A DNA stretch of 64,000 nucleotides from [Flexibacter] sp. ATCC 35103 (GTDB lineage: Bacteria > Bacteroidota > Bacteroidia > Flavobacteriales > Flavobacteriaceae), in the NCBI RefSeq assembly GCF_001975985.1, contig NZ_MTQF01000003.1, positions 183,025 to 247,024 of the forward strand. The letters are read 5' to 3'. Position 1 is the stretch's first letter, and every line of letters begins with the position of its first letter. The notes under the pieces are model-generated. The model had not been told where the DNA came from. It ran no database searches and saw only the letters and a program-made list of their open reading frames with translations. The translations under genes and the position numbers were made by a program. Of the stretch, positions 16,933 to 26,515 are shown in pieces.

Positions 16933-18186
16933 TTATCCTTTCTTCGCTTCATCTTTTTGCATATTCAGCAAATACGCCATATTCTTGATCACGTGATCGT
17001 GTTTTTTAACAAAAGGATTTTCCTCATTCCAGACATATCCTGCCAGAACCGAGCAAATTTTTTCCTTTACATCGGGATTTTCCGGTTGGTGAAAAAATAA
17101 AGTCTGAAGGTTTCCGGTGTACCATTCTTTCACGTAAGTGGTAAAAACAGCGATTCCGCGTTTCATATATTCTGTAAATTCTACTTCCCAGTCTACAGCA
17201 ATTCCTTGCGATTCTTTAAGATATAATTTTGCTGCCAGCATTCCTGATTCGGTAGCAAAAGCAACTCCTGATGAAAATACAGGATCTAAGAATTCAGAAC
17301 TATTCCCCGTAAGGGCAAAACCGTCTCCGTACATTCTTTTCACTGCTCTTGAATAATTTTCGAGTTTTACGGGTTCAAATAAAAACTCTGTACCTTTAAA
17401 TCTCTTTATATAATAATCAGATTTTTGAATCGCGTTTCGTAAAGCCTCGGCATTGTCTTTATTTTCAGATAATGAATTAATAAAATCTGTTGGTCCCACA
17501 ACTCCTAAACTTGTGTTTCCGTTCGAGAAAGGAATTACCCATAACCAAACTTCGGTTTCCAGAATATCAAAAGAAATCTGAGTTCCTTCCTCACCTTCTT
17601 CTCTGTTAATATCTTTTACGTGTGTAAATATCGACGAATGCGGATCTAGTTTTGATGGGGTATCAAGATCTAAAAGACGTGGTAAAACACGACCATATCC
17701 ACTGGAATCAATAATGAAATTAGCGTGTATTTCTTTTAGGTTACCGTTCTTGTCTTTTACGATTGTTTTAGATTTTTTCCCTTCAAAGGAAACTTCTAAT
17801 ACTTCTGATTCAAACTCAAGATCAATACCCTTTCTAATTATTTCCTGCGCCATAGTATTGTCAAAATCAGCACGTGGCACTTGCCAGGTCCAATCCCAGC
17901 CGTCACCAAATTTTTTACTGAAATCAAAAACACAAATTTCTTCTCCTCTGATAAAACGAGCACCCAGTTTCTTTTCAAAATTCATTGCGTCAAGACTTTC
18001 AAAAAGCTCAGCTTCAGCAAAATGATCCATTACTCGCGGTATTAAACTTTCGCCAACAACAAGCCTTGGAAATTTTGTTTTTTCAACAACTTTTATCTTA
18101 ACATTGTTTTTATGAAGATAAGATGCTGATACACATCCCGAAGGTCCTGCACCAATCACTAAAACATCAACAAACTCCTTTATCAT
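16933..18186 (-). CDS. Flavin-dependent halogenase/monooxygenase-like oxidoreductase
   Basis: A 417-residue FAD protein. The dinucleotide-binding motif VIGAGPSGCVSA is at residues 10-21, GESLIPR at 45-51 is the flavin-contact segment of the halogenase group, and WTWQVP at 99-104 fits the WxWxIP motif of flavin-dependent halogenases with Val for Ile. DPVFSSGVAFATESG near the C-terminus is the second FAD contact. It is divergent from the tyrosine ammonia-lyase gene at the edge of the pigment cluster, so a phenolic or resorcinol ring of the pigment is the likely substrate. Hydroxylation instead of chlorination remains possible. Confidence 0.8.
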   Translation of the reverse strand: MIKEFVDVLVIGAGPSGCVSASYLHKNNVKIKVVEKTKFPRLVVGESLIPRVMDHFAEAELFESLDAMNFEKKLGARFIRGEEICVFDFSKKFGDGWDWTWQVPRADFDNTMAQEIIRKGIDLEFESEVLEVSFEGKKSKTIVKDKNGNLKEIHANFIIDSSGYGRVLPRLLDLDTPSKLDPHSSIFTHVKDINREEGEEGTQISFDILETEVWLWVIPFSNGNTSLGVVGPTDFINSLSENKDNAEALRNAIQKSDYYIKRFKGTEFLFEPVKLENYSRAVKRMYGDGFALTGNSSEFLDPVFSSGVAFATESGMLAAKLYLKESQGIAVDWEVEFTEYMKRGIAVFTTYVKEWYTGNLQTLFFHQPENPDVKEKICSVLAGYVWNEENPFVKKHDHVIKNMAYLLNMQKDEAKKG

Positions 18187-18212
18187 ATTAAAAATATTAT
18201 CAATTATTAGCC

Positions 18213-18220
18213 TACATTTG
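18213..18220 (+). promoter_or_regulatory. Predicted -7 element of the pigment operon
   Basis: TACATTTG fits TAnnTTTG and lies 68 bases before the ammonia-lyase start, inside the 101-base divergent region. No convincing -33 TTG is seen, which leaves room for an activator. Confidence 0.45.
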
Positions 18221-18287
18221 CCATCATCAAAATAACTACATTTATTTTGATAAATAAAATTAAATTAGCACAACCAAAAACAATTTA

Positions 18288-19808
18288 ATGAATACAATTA
18301 ATGAATATTTAAGTTTAGCAGAATTCGAATCTATTATCTTTAAAAATAATAAAGTTGCCATAAGCGATGCTGTTTTAAACCGAGTAAATGAAAGCTTTAA
18401 TTTCTTGAAAGAATTCTCAGGAAACAAGGTTATATATGGCGTAAATACTGGCTTTGGGCCAATGGCTCAATATAGAATTAAAGAGTCTGACCAAATTCAG
18501 TTACAATACAATTTAATTAGAAGCCACTCTTCAGGAACCGGGAAACCATTAAGCCCAGTTTGTGCAAAAGCAGCAATTTTGGCACGATTAAATACTTTGT
18601 CATTAGGAAATTCCGGCGTACATCCGTCAGTAATTCATTTAATGGCAGAATTAATCAACAGAGATATTACACCTCTTATCTTTGAACATGGCGGTGTTGG
18701 TGCCAGCGGAGATTTAGTACAATTATCACACTTGGCTTTAGTTTTAATAGGCGAAGGCGAAGTTTTTTATAAAGGAGACAGAAGACCAACTCAGGAAGTT
18801 TTTGAAATTGAAGGTCTAAAACCTATTCAGGTAGAAATCAGAGAAGGTCTGGCTTTAATAAACGGGACATCTGTAATGACCGGAATTGGTGTTGTAAATG
18901 TGCATCACGCCAATAAATTATTAGACTGGTCATTAAAAGCTTCTTGCGCCATCAACGAATTGGTTCAGGCATATGACGATCATTTCTCTGAAGAATTAAA
19001 CCAAACCAAACGTCATAAAGGACAACAGGAAGTGGCGGCAAGAATGAGACAAAATCTTTCTGACAGTACTTTGATCCGTAAAAGAGAAGACCATTTATAT
19101 TCAGGCGAAAATACTGAGGAGATTTTCAAGGAAAAAGTTCAGGAATATTATTCATTGCGTTGCGTACCTCAAATTTTAGGTCCGGTTTTAGAAACCATCA
19201 ATAATGTGGCTTCTATTCTGGAAGACGAATTTAACTCGGCAAACGACAACCCAATTATAGATGTAAAAAACAAGCACGTTTATCACGGAGGAAACTTTCA
19301 TGGCGATTATATTTCGCTTGAAATGGATAAACTGAAAATTGTTATTACTAAATTAACCATGTTGGCAGAACGTCAGTTGAATTATTTATTGAATTCAAAA
19401 ATCAACGAAATTCTTCCTCCGTTCGTCAACTTAGGAACATTAGGATTTAATTTCGGAATGCAGGGTGTTCAGTTTACTGCAACCTCAACAACTGCCGAAA
19501 GCCAAATGTTATCAAACCCAATGTATGTACATAGTATCCCGAACAACAACGACAATCAGGATATTGTAAGTATGGGAACAAATGCTGCAGTTATTACCTC
19601 AAAAGTTATCGAAAACTCATTTGAAGTTTTAGCGATCGAATTAATCACAATTGTTCAGGCAATTGATTATTTAGAGCAAAAAGATCAAATTTCATCTGTT
19701 ACTAAAACATGGTATGATGATATTCGAAATATAATTCCTACATTTAAGGAAGATCAGGTTATGTATCCTTTTGTTCAAAAAGTAAAAGATTATCTGATCA
19801 ACAGTTAA
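18288..19808 (+). CDS. Tyrosine ammonia-lyase (HAL/PAL/TAL family)
   Basis: Removes ammonia from L-tyrosine to give 4-coumarate, the probable aromatic starter of the flexirubin polyene. It has 506 residues. The self-forming MIO cofactor triad Ala139-Ser140-Gly141 sits in GGVGASGDLVQLSHLAL. Other family marks are YGVNTGFGPMA (50-60), LIRSHSSGTGKPL and the NDNPIID segment. It looks nearly the same as the F. johnsoniae enzyme known to prefer tyrosine (recalled, not compared by program). Histidine ammonia-lyase is the alternative, but no hut genes are nearby and the neighbours make a pigment. Confidence 0.93.
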   Translation: MNTINEYLSLAEFESIIFKNNKVAISDAVLNRVNESFNFLKEFSGNKVIYGVNTGFGPMAQYRIKESDQIQLQYNLIRSHSSGTGKPLSPVCAKAAILARLNTLSLGNSGVHPSVIHLMAELINRDITPLIFEHGGVGASGDLVQLSHLALVLIGEGEVFYKGDRRPTQEVFEIEGLKPIQVEIREGLALINGTSVMTGIGVVNVHHANKLLDWSLKASCAINELVQAYDDHFSEELNQTKRHKGQQEVAARMRQNLSDSTLIRKREDHLYSGENTEEIFKEKVQEYYSLRCVPQILGPVLETINNVASILEDEFNSANDNPIIDVKNKHVYHGGNFHGDYISLEMDKLKIVITKLTMLAERQLNYLLNSKINEILPPFVNLGTLGFNFGMQGVQFTATSTTAESQMLSNPMYVHSIPNNNDNQDIVSMGTNAAVITSKVIENSFEVLAIELITIVQAIDYLEQKDQISSVTKTWYDDIRNIIPTFKEDQVMYPFVQKVKDYLINS

Positions 19809-19844
19809 ACTTTATTTACATTATTAATATTGAACCTTAAAATC

Positions 19845-21092
19845 ATGAAAAAACCACTTATTTTTTTATTCGTATTATTTATTCAATTTGTTAATAGTCA
19901 AGAGCTGGCTTTGGTTAAAAAGAACGCTAAAATTGGATATATATCTAAAGATGGAAACTTTAAAATTGAGCCTCAATACAAATCAGCAAAAAGTTTCTCT
20001 GAAGGTTTGGCTGCAGTAGAAGACAATGGGAAATGGGGTTTTATTGATACAAAAGGAACTTGGATTATTCCGGCTGCTTTTAAGGATGCCAAAGACTTTA
20101 ACAGCGGAATCGCAGTAGTACAAAAAGATAAGGATTGGGTTTATATTGATACTAAAGGAGAAATTCAAAAATCGCCTGCTACAGATAAAGTTTTTGATTT
20201 TAATAACGGAGTTGCTTTTTTTAGACAAGCAAACAAAGTGGGATTAATCAATTCAAAAATGACTGTTGTTCTCGAACCAAAATACGATCAGATTAAACCG
20301 TTTGAAAATGGTTTTGCCAGAGTTGAAAACAACAAAAAATGGGGAATTATAAATACTGCCGGTAAAGAAGTGGTAGAACCTGCTTATGACGAAATAGGGA
20401 ATTATTTTAAAAACACAACATGGGCACGAAAAGATAAAACTTTTGGAATCGTAAGTTCCGGAAATTTTATTGTGGTAGATGGTGCCGAAAAAATCTGGGA
20501 TTTTGATACTCAGGATTTAACATATGCTAAAAAGAACGGAAAAATTGGATTCATTGACTTAAGAGGAAACTGGACTATTTTACCTATTTATGATAAAGCA
20601 AAATCATTCTCTAAAAATCTTGCTCCGGTTTGTGTAGGTTCTAAATGGGGATTTATTAACCCAAAAGCTGAATTTGTTATTCCGCCAACGTATAGTGATG
20701 CAGAAGTTTTTAGTTCAAACGGACTGGCTCCTGTAAAAGAAAAAAATTGGGGATTTATCAATGAAGATGGTAAACTGGTAATCCCAACGCAATACAGCAT
20801 AACTGCAAACGGATTCGTAATTGCTCTTTTTGTGCAACAAGACAAAGGATTTATTAATGGTGTTGCAAGAGTGAAAAATGAAGGAAAATGGGGATTTCTT
20901 AAACCGGACGGAACTGTATTAGGAAACCAATGGTTTGAAAATGCGGAACTTTTTTCGCAAACAAAAGAAAAAAATAGTCCAACTGAAATCGCTGCTGAAA
21001 AACCAAAATCAGAAACAAAACCTGCAGCAAAGGCAGAAACAAAACCAGCGACTAAACCTGTTGCAAAACCAGCAGCTAAAAAGAAGAAATAA
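19845..21092 (+). CDS. Secreted WG-repeat protein
   Basis: A 415-residue protein with a signal peptide (MKKPLIFLFVLFIQFVNSQ). The body consists of about nine WG (KWG) repeats such as KWGFIDTKGTWIIPAAF, KWGIINTAGKEVVEPAY, KWGFINPKAEFVIPPTY and NWGFINEDGKLVIPTQY, expected to form a beta-rich binding surface. The last 45 residues are a Lys/Ala/Pro-rich tail. It sits between the ammonia-lyase and the ketoreductase in the same direction, so it is probably co-expressed with pigment synthesis, but the role is unknown. The start is ATG at 19845, which gives a clean signal peptide. Confidence 0.85.
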   Translation: MKKPLIFLFVLFIQFVNSQELALVKKNAKIGYISKDGNFKIEPQYKSAKSFSEGLAAVEDNGKWGFIDTKGTWIIPAAFKDAKDFNSGIAVVQKDKDWVYIDTKGEIQKSPATDKVFDFNNGVAFFRQANKVGLINSKMTVVLEPKYDQIKPFENGFARVENNKKWGIINTAGKEVVEPAYDEIGNYFKNTTWARKDKTFGIVSSGNFIVVDGAEKIWDFDTQDLTYAKKNGKIGFIDLRGNWTILPIYDKAKSFSKNLAPVCVGSKWGFINPKAEFVIPPTYSDAEVFSSNGLAPVKEKNWGFINEDGKLVIPTQYSITANGFVIALFVQQDKGFINGVARVKNEGKWGFLKPDGTVLGNQWFENAELFSQTKEKNSPTEIAAEKPKSETKPAAKAETKPATKPVAKPAAKKKK

Positions 21093-21124
21093 TATATTAG
21101 CCAATAAAAATAAATTCCACAGAT

Positions 21125-21856
21125 ATGAAATGTGTATTAGTAACAGGCGGTTCAAGAGGAATTGGAAGTGCTGTTTGTAAAAAATTAGCTATTGAATCCA
21201 GTTATCATATTCTGATTAATTATCACTCGAACAAAACTGCTGCCGAAGAAACACTTCAGGAAATACAAAAATTAGGTGCAACCGGAGAAATCTTAGGTTT
21301 TGATGTTTCTAATTATGATGAAGTTCAAAAAACATTAACACAATGGCAGGAATCAAATCCGGAAGCAATTGTAGAAGCCATTGTAAACAACGCCGGAATT
21401 ACAAAAGATGGTCTTTTTATGTGGATGAGCCCTGAAGACTGGAACGGAGTTGTGAACACAAGCTTAAACGGTTTTTTTAATGTTACGCAATTTTTTATTC
21501 AAAAAATGTTGCGCAATAAATATGGCCGAATCGTAAATATGGTATCCGTTTCAGGCGTTAAAGGAACGGCCGGACAAACCAATTATTCGGCAGCAAAAGG
21601 TGCAATTGTTGCAGCTACAAAAGCGTTAGCGCAAGAAGTTGCCAAACGAAATATTACTGTAAATGCTGTAGCACCAGGTTTTATCAGAACAGATATGACC
21701 AGCCAGTTAGACGAGAAAGAATTATTAAAACTAATTCCGGTAAATCGTTTTGGTGAAGCCGAAGAAGTAGCAGATTTGGTAAGCTTTTTGATTTCAAAAA
21801 AATCAAGCTACATTACAGGAGAAATTATCAATATAAATGGAGGGATTTATTCTTAA
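21125..21856 (+). CDS. 3-oxoacyl-ACP reductase, SDR family (FabG-like)
   Basis: A 243-residue short-chain dehydrogenase that probably reduces 3-ketoacyl-ACP during polyene extension, with NADPH. The cofactor motif TGGSRGIGSAV is at residues 6-16, NNAG lies near residue 88, and the catalytic Ser-Tyr-Lys set is visible (VSVSGVKG, then NYSAAKGA). The C-terminal GEIININGGIYS matches the usual end of FabG proteins. It lies between the WG-repeat gene and the first ketosynthase of the cluster. Confidence 0.9.
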   Translation: MKCVLVTGGSRGIGSAVCKKLAIESSYHILINYHSNKTAAEETLQEIQKLGATGEILGFDVSNYDEVQKTLTQWQESNPEAIVEAIVNNAGITKDGLFMWMSPEDWNGVVNTSLNGFFNVTQFFIQKMLRNKYGRIVNMVSVSGVKGTAGQTNYSAAKGAIVAATKALAQEVAKRNITVNAVAPGFIRTDMTSQLDEKELLKLIPVNRFGEAEEVADLVSFLISKKSSYITGEIININGGIYS

Positions 21857-21958
21857 TAGTTCCTATGTTTGCGAGACTATTTTAAGTTTTTTAAAACGTC
21901 GAAAATTGCGAGATTAAATAAAATTACACTTTAAGGATAAAAAATACTTTGAAAGACG

Positions 21959-23194
21959 ATGAATAAGAGAGTAGTAATTACTGGAATGGGAATTTATTCT
22001 TGTATCGGAACTTCTTTAGATGAAGTAAAAGAATCTTTATACAACGGAAAATCTGGTATTCAGTTTGATTCTGAAAGAAAAGAATTTGGTTTTCAGTCTG
22101 CCCTTACGGGAATGGTCCCAAAAGCAGATCTAAAAAACTTATTGACCCGCAGACAGCGTATGAGTATTGGTGAAGAAACCGAATATGCTTATATGGCTAC
22201 GATCGAAGCTTTGAAAAATGCTAATATAGATGATACTTTTTTCGACAATCGCGAAGTAGGAATCATGTACGGCAATGATAGCGTCTCAAAAGCTATTATT
22301 GACGCCACAGATATTGTTCGCGAGAAAAAAGACACGGCATTAATAGGTTCCGGAGCCATTTTTAAATCGATGAATTCTACGGTAACGATGAATTTATCTA
22401 CGATTTTTAAACTCCGCGGAATCAATCTTACCATTAGTGCAGCTTGTGCAAGTGGTTCACATTCTATAGGTTTGGCTTATTTTTTAATAAAAAGCGGTTT
22501 TCAGGATATTATTATTACCGGAGGAGCACAGGAAATCAACAAATTTGCCATGAGCAGTTTTGATGGTTTAGGTGTTTTTTCTGCCAGGGAAAATGAACCT
22601 GAAAAAGCTTCACGCCCATTTGATGCTGATCGCGACGGATTAATCCCTAGTGGCGGCGGAGCAACTTTAATTCTTGAAAGTTATGAATCTGCCATTGCAA
22701 GAGGAGCAAATATTATTGCCGAAGTTGTAGGTTACGGGTTCTCATCAAACGGAGGGCATATCTCAACTCCAAATGTTGAAGGTCCGTCTATAGCCATGCA
22801 ACGAGCACTTGATGACGCACAACTAAAAGCAACCGATATTGAGTATATAAATGCACATGCTACCTCAACTCCGGTTGGAGACGGAAACGAAGCAAAAGCA
22901 ATCTTTGAAGTCTTTGGTGAGAAAAATCCGTACGTAAGTTCAACAAAATCAATGACCGGACACGAATGTTGGATGGCCGGAGCAAGCGAAGTAATCTACT
23001 CTATCTTAATGATGCAGAACGATTTCATAGCTCCAAACATTAATTTGGAGAATCCTGATGAAGATGCAGCCAAATTAAATTTGGTCAAAACTACTTTAAA
23101 CAAAAAATTTGACATATTTTTGTCCAATTCCTTCGGGTTCGGAGGAACCAACTCTGCGTTGGTGGTTAAAAAGTTTAAATTGAACGATGAATAA
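21959..23194 (+). CDS. Beta-ketoacyl-ACP synthase (FabF-like), first copy
   Basis: A 411-residue condensing enzyme for chain extension. The nucleophile is Cys163 in SAACASGSHSIG; the two catalytic histidines are in NAHATSTPVGDGNEAKA and STKSMTGHECWMAGASE; the C-terminal SNSFGFGGTNSALVV glycine-rich loop is present. All active-site parts are intact, so it should be catalytic. Its last eight bases overlap the start of the acyl carrier protein gene, which suggests coupled translation. Confidence 0.92.
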   Translation: MNKRVVITGMGIYSCIGTSLDEVKESLYNGKSGIQFDSERKEFGFQSALTGMVPKADLKNLLTRRQRMSIGEETEYAYMATIEALKNANIDDTFFDNREVGIMYGNDSVSKAIIDATDIVREKKDTALIGSGAIFKSMNSTVTMNLSTIFKLRGINLTISAACASGSHSIGLAYFLIKSGFQDIIITGGAQEINKFAMSSFDGLGVFSARENEPEKASRPFDADRDGLIPSGGGATLILESYESAIARGANIIAEVVGYGFSSNGGHISTPNVEGPSIAMQRALDDAQLKATDIEYINAHATSTPVGDGNEAKAIFEVFGEKNPYVSSTKSMTGHECWMAGASEVIYSILMMQNDFIAPNINLENPDEDAAKLNLVKTTLNKKFDIFLSNSFGFGGTNSALVVKKFKLNDE

Positions 23195-23441
23195 AGAAGA
23201 GATTATAGCAAGAATTAATGGTTTTTTAGTTGATGAGTTTGAAGTAGATAATGATGATATTGAACCAGATGCTAATTTAAAAGACACACTTGGGTTAGAT
23301 AGTTTGGACTATGTTGATTTAGTAGTTTCAATTGAGGCTAACTTTGGCGTAAAACTGGTTGAAGTAGATTTTGTTGGAATTGCTTCTTTCCAAAGCTTTT
23401 ATGATCTTATCGAAAACAAATTAAAAGCCAAAACTGCTTAA
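23187..23441 (+). CDS. Acyl carrier protein, first copy
   Basis: An 84-residue carrier protein. The phosphopantetheine attachment site is Ser39 in LGLDSLDYVDLV, and the acidic helix II that contacts ketosynthases follows. It overlaps the upstream ketosynthase gene by eight bases and shares its last base with the ATG of the acyltransferase gene. It probably carries either the aryl-polyene or the alkyl chain; the second carrier protein at 35775 would carry the other. Confidence 0.93.
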   Translation: MNKEEIIARINGFLVDEFEVDNDDIEPDANLKDTLGLDSLDYVDLVVSIEANFGVKLVEVDFVGIASFQSFYDLIENKLKAKTA

Positions 23442-24319
23442 TGAGCAAATGGGATGGCAAATCAAAAGGAACTGTTTTAGGGTATAGAATATTCGTTTTT
23501 TTAATAAAAAAAGCGGGTGTAAAAGCTGCCTATGTTTTACTTTATTTTGTTGCTTCATACTATTTTTTATTTCTAAAGAAAAGTAATAAAGCAATTTCTT
23601 ATTATTTTAAAGAAAGACTAAACTACTCCTGGCTCAAATCTAAAACAATGGTTTTCAGAAGTTATTACACTTTTGGACAAACCATTATTGATAAAATTTC
23701 CATTTCGGCAGGAATGCGAAACAAATTTACCTATGAATTTGACGGAATTGAAATCCTGAAAAACCTTCTGGCAGAAAAAAAAGGCGGCGTTTTAATCAGT
23801 GCTCATATTGGAAATTTTGAAATCGCCGAACATTTTTTGGGTGATATCGATATTGATTTTCAAATTAATCTGGTTACTACAGATCTCGAACATTCTGCTA
23901 TTAAGAATTATCTCGAAAGCGTTACCCAAAAACCTACCGTTAAGTTCATCATTATCAGAGAAGATTTGTCTCATATTTTTGAGATTAATGCCGCTTTGTC
24001 TAAAAATGAACTGGTTTGCTTTACCGGCGATCGCTATTTTGAAGGAACCAAATCACTTTCTGAAAAAATTATTGGACAGGAAGCACACTTTCCTGCTGGC
24101 CCGTTTTTAATCGCTTCAAGATTAAAAGTTCCTGTGGTTTTTGTATATGTAATGAAAGAGCCAAACCTGCATTATCACCTTTATGCACGAGAAGCGATAG
24201 TCAAACACCGTGACGAAAAAGGACTCTTAAAAGCATATATCGAAAGCGTAGAATCTATGCTGGCAAAATATCCTCTACAATGGTTTAACTACTTTGATTT
24301 TTGGAATCAAGTGAAATAA
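23441..24319 (+). CDS. LpxL/HtrB-type lysophospholipid acyltransferase family protein
   Basis: A 292-residue membrane-associated acyltransferase. A hydrophobic N-terminal segment (AAYVLLYFVASYYFLFL) is followed by the catalytic motif SAHIGNFEIAEHFLG, in which the His and the Glu five residues later form the HX4(D/E) pair, and later by FTGDRYFEG and FPAGPFLIASRLKVPVVFVY. Proteins of this family usually acylate lipid A, but copies in aryl-polyene clusters are thought to transfer the polyene chain. It is translationally coupled to the carrier protein gene and ends the first gene block. Confidence 0.85.
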   Translation: MSKWDGKSKGTVLGYRIFVFLIKKAGVKAAYVLLYFVASYYFLFLKKSNKAISYYFKERLNYSWLKSKTMVFRSYYTFGQTIIDKISISAGMRNKFTYEFDGIEILKNLLAEKKGGVLISAHIGNFEIAEHFLGDIDIDFQINLVTTDLEHSAIKNYLESVTQKPTVKFIIIREDLSHIFEINAALSKNELVCFTGDRYFEGTKSLSEKIIGQEAHFPAGPFLIASRLKVPVVFVYVMKEPNLHYHLYAREAIVKHRDEKGLLKAYIESVESMLAKYPLQWFNYFDFWNQVK

Positions 24320-24830
24320 AATCTCGTCTATAAAATCTGCGTGAAAAAATATATAACACATAGAAACATAGATTTTATATTGCGTTTTGAGGTAGTTTTA
24401 AAAAATCAAGATTTTATCACATAGCCTTACGACAAGCTATGCGGTAATATTTTAAAATGAAATGTCTTTGAAAAGCTCCAGAGGAGCATAATATTTATAG
24501 ATAATATATACGTTGTTCATGCTAAAGCTCCAGCGGAGCGATATCTATTGATGCTCTAAATATTCACCCCGATGAGGCTAATTGAAATATGAATATTAAA
24601 ATTTCTGTTTCAAAAAAACCACAGATTAAAAGATTAAAATGATTTTGTTTCACGCAGATCACACAGATTAGAGCAAATTTAATTTTAGATTCTCATTAAA
24701 TTAATCTGTGCTTATCAGCTAAAATCTTTTTAAATCTGCGTGAAAAAATAATTCGTGAATTCGTAGCAAAAAAGTAAAATCATTTAATTAAAAGTCGTTC
24801 TTTTATACTTTACAATTCTTAAAGTACGGT
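24320..24830. repeat. Repeat island within the pigment cluster
   Basis: A 511-base gap without a gene. It holds two GCTCC-AGA/AGC-GGAGC palindromes (24475-24487 and 24527-24539) in the context AAAGCTCCAG, two AATCTGCGTGAAAAAATA copies near its two ends, and several AGATTA/CACAGATT pieces in both orientations. Similar pieces recur at 33361-33474 and 43248-43416. I see no promoter of good quality here. Confidence 0.6.
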
Positions 24831-26471
24831 ATGCAGGAATTTGACACGATTATAATTGGTTCCGGAGTTGGAGGATTATCAACTGCGATATGTCTTGCAA
24901 GAGCCGGACAAAAAGTTTTGGTACTCGAACAACATTATGTTCCCGGAGGCTGGAGTCATAGTTTTACTTTGCAAGGACAGCGTTTTAGTCCCGGCGTTCA
25001 TTATGTTGGACAACTTGAAGAAGGACAATCTACAAACGAATTGTATCGCGGTTTAGGAATTGCCAATGATATGGTCTTTTTCCGAATGAACAAAAATGCC
25101 TATGAACATTGTTTGATTGGAGATGAAACTTTTGATCTTCCGGCTGGTGTCGAAAATCTCAAGCAAAAACTTTCCTCCCATTTTCCGCACGAAGAAAAAA
25201 ACATTCACGAATATCTTTCACTCATCGAAAAAGTGAGTTACGAACTGCAATTGATTCCGAAACTAAAAGGATTCTGGCAGAATATCACCGTACCCTTTCG
25301 CACCAAACATTTCGGGAAATTTGCCCTTTTCCCTTTAAAAAAAGTAATTGGCTGGCATGTAAAAGATCCAAAACTAAAAGCGGTATTAAATATTCAGTGT
25401 GGCGATCACGGACTTCCACCAAGTCGGGCTTGTTTTCCTGTTCATTGTTCTGTAATGAGCCACTATTTTGATGGCGGTTTTTACCCAATGGGCGGCGGCG
25501 GCGGAATCGTAAAAGCCATGACAAATGGTGTAAAAAGACATAACGGAGAAATTCGCGTAAAACAAAACGTTCGTAAAATCATTATCGAAAACAAAAAAGC
25601 AATAGGCATTCAGCTTGAAAATGGAGAGGAAATTCGAGCAAAAAATATTGTTTCGAATGCTGATCCTTCTATAACTTATCTAAATTTAATAGATAAAGAA
25701 CACCTCAGCAAATCGCTTCTTAAAAAACTCGACAAGACAAAATATTCTGTTACTTCCTTAATTCTATTTTTGACACTCGATATTGATGTTACCTTATATA
25801 ATATCGATTCCGGAAATTTCTGGATGATGAAAGATGAAAACGACGATGCTAATTTCGAAGATTTAATGAGCAGTAACATCGATTCAGGAGATTTATTTCC
25901 TTCTGTTTTTATCAGTTGCACAACGCTCAAAGATCCCGCAAGTTTTAACGGACGTTATCATAATTTTGAAATTGTAACCTATGTGAATTATGATCATCTT
26001 AAAGATTTTAATGGTTTAGAAGATTATCACAACGAAGAGTATAAAATATTCAAAGAAAAAATCATCGATAAACTGATGAACAATATGGAGAAAATAATCC
26101 CGAATGCGAAAAAATATATTATTCAGGCAGAATTAGGAACTCCAAAAACCAATGAATTCTATATTAATTCGACAAAAGGAAATGTTTACGGAACCGAAAA
26201 AACATTGAATCAGGTTGGACCTTTCTCGTATAAAAACAAAACCGAAATCGAAAATCTGTTTCTTTGTGGCGCTTGTACTTTATCTCATGGCGTTGCAGGA
26301 GCGACATATTCTGGTGTTGCAGCTGCGGCAGCAATTTTGGGTTGCACATCTGATGATTTATTAATTGAAGATGAAAACCAAAAAATCAGAATTTATGATG
26401 CCGAAGATTCCGCTACATGGCCAGATTGGGTACACACGAAACGAACAGATAAAATAAGGAAATTCGTTTAA
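24831..26471 (+). CDS. CrtI/carotene-isomerase-like FAD oxidoreductase, first copy
   Basis: A 546-residue protein with the N-terminal FAD motif IIIGSGVGGLSTAICLARAG (residues 6-25) and the EQHYVPGGWSHSF segment. The C-terminal LFLCGACTLSHGVAGATYSGVAAA segment closes the flavin site as in phytoene desaturase and carotenoid isomerase relatives. No carotenoid genes are here, so the substrate is probably a polyene or resorcinol intermediate of the pigment. It starts the second gene block after a repeat island. A second, more distant member is encoded at 47099. Confidence 0.85.
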   Translation: MQEFDTIIIGSGVGGLSTAICLARAGQKVLVLEQHYVPGGWSHSFTLQGQRFSPGVHYVGQLEEGQSTNELYRGLGIANDMVFFRMNKNAYEHCLIGDETFDLPAGVENLKQKLSSHFPHEEKNIHEYLSLIEKVSYELQLIPKLKGFWQNITVPFRTKHFGKFALFPLKKVIGWHVKDPKLKAVLNIQCGDHGLPPSRACFPVHCSVMSHYFDGGFYPMGGGGGIVKAMTNGVKRHNGEIRVKQNVRKIIIENKKAIGIQLENGEEIRAKNIVSNADPSITYLNLIDKEHLSKSLLKKLDKTKYSVTSLILFLTLDIDVTLYNIDSGNFWMMKDENDDANFEDLMSSNIDSGDLFPSVFISCTTLKDPASFNGRYHNFEIVTYVNYDHLKDFNGLEDYHNEEYKIFKEKIIDKLMNNMEKIIPNAKKYIIQAELGTPKTNEFYINSTKGNVYGTEKTLNQVGPFSYKNKTEIENLFLCGACTLSHGVAGATYSGVAAAAAILGCTSDDLLIEDENQKIRIYDAEDSATWPDWVHTKRTDKIRKFV

Positions 26472-26481
26472 AAAAAATACT

Positions 26482-26489
26482 TATTTTTG
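26482..26489 (+). promoter_or_regulatory. Predicted -7 element before darA
   Basis: TATTTTTG fits TAnnTTTG. It lies in the 44-base gap before darA, so an internal promoter for the dialkylresorcinol genes is possible. No -33 TTG is seen. Confidence 0.35.
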
Positions 26490-26515
26490 CGCAACCACCA
26501 AAGCCATCCACCCAA

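Noticed and set aside
18288..19808. Histidine ammonia-lyase of histidine breakdown
   Set aside because: No hutU, hutI or hutG is near, the gene starts a pigment operon, and it resembles the known tyrosine-specific enzyme of F. johnsoniae.
24831..26471. Carotenoid (phytoene) desaturase
   Set aside because: The fold matches CrtI relatives, but no phytoene synthase or other carotenoid genes are present and the neighbours belong to flexirubin synthesis.
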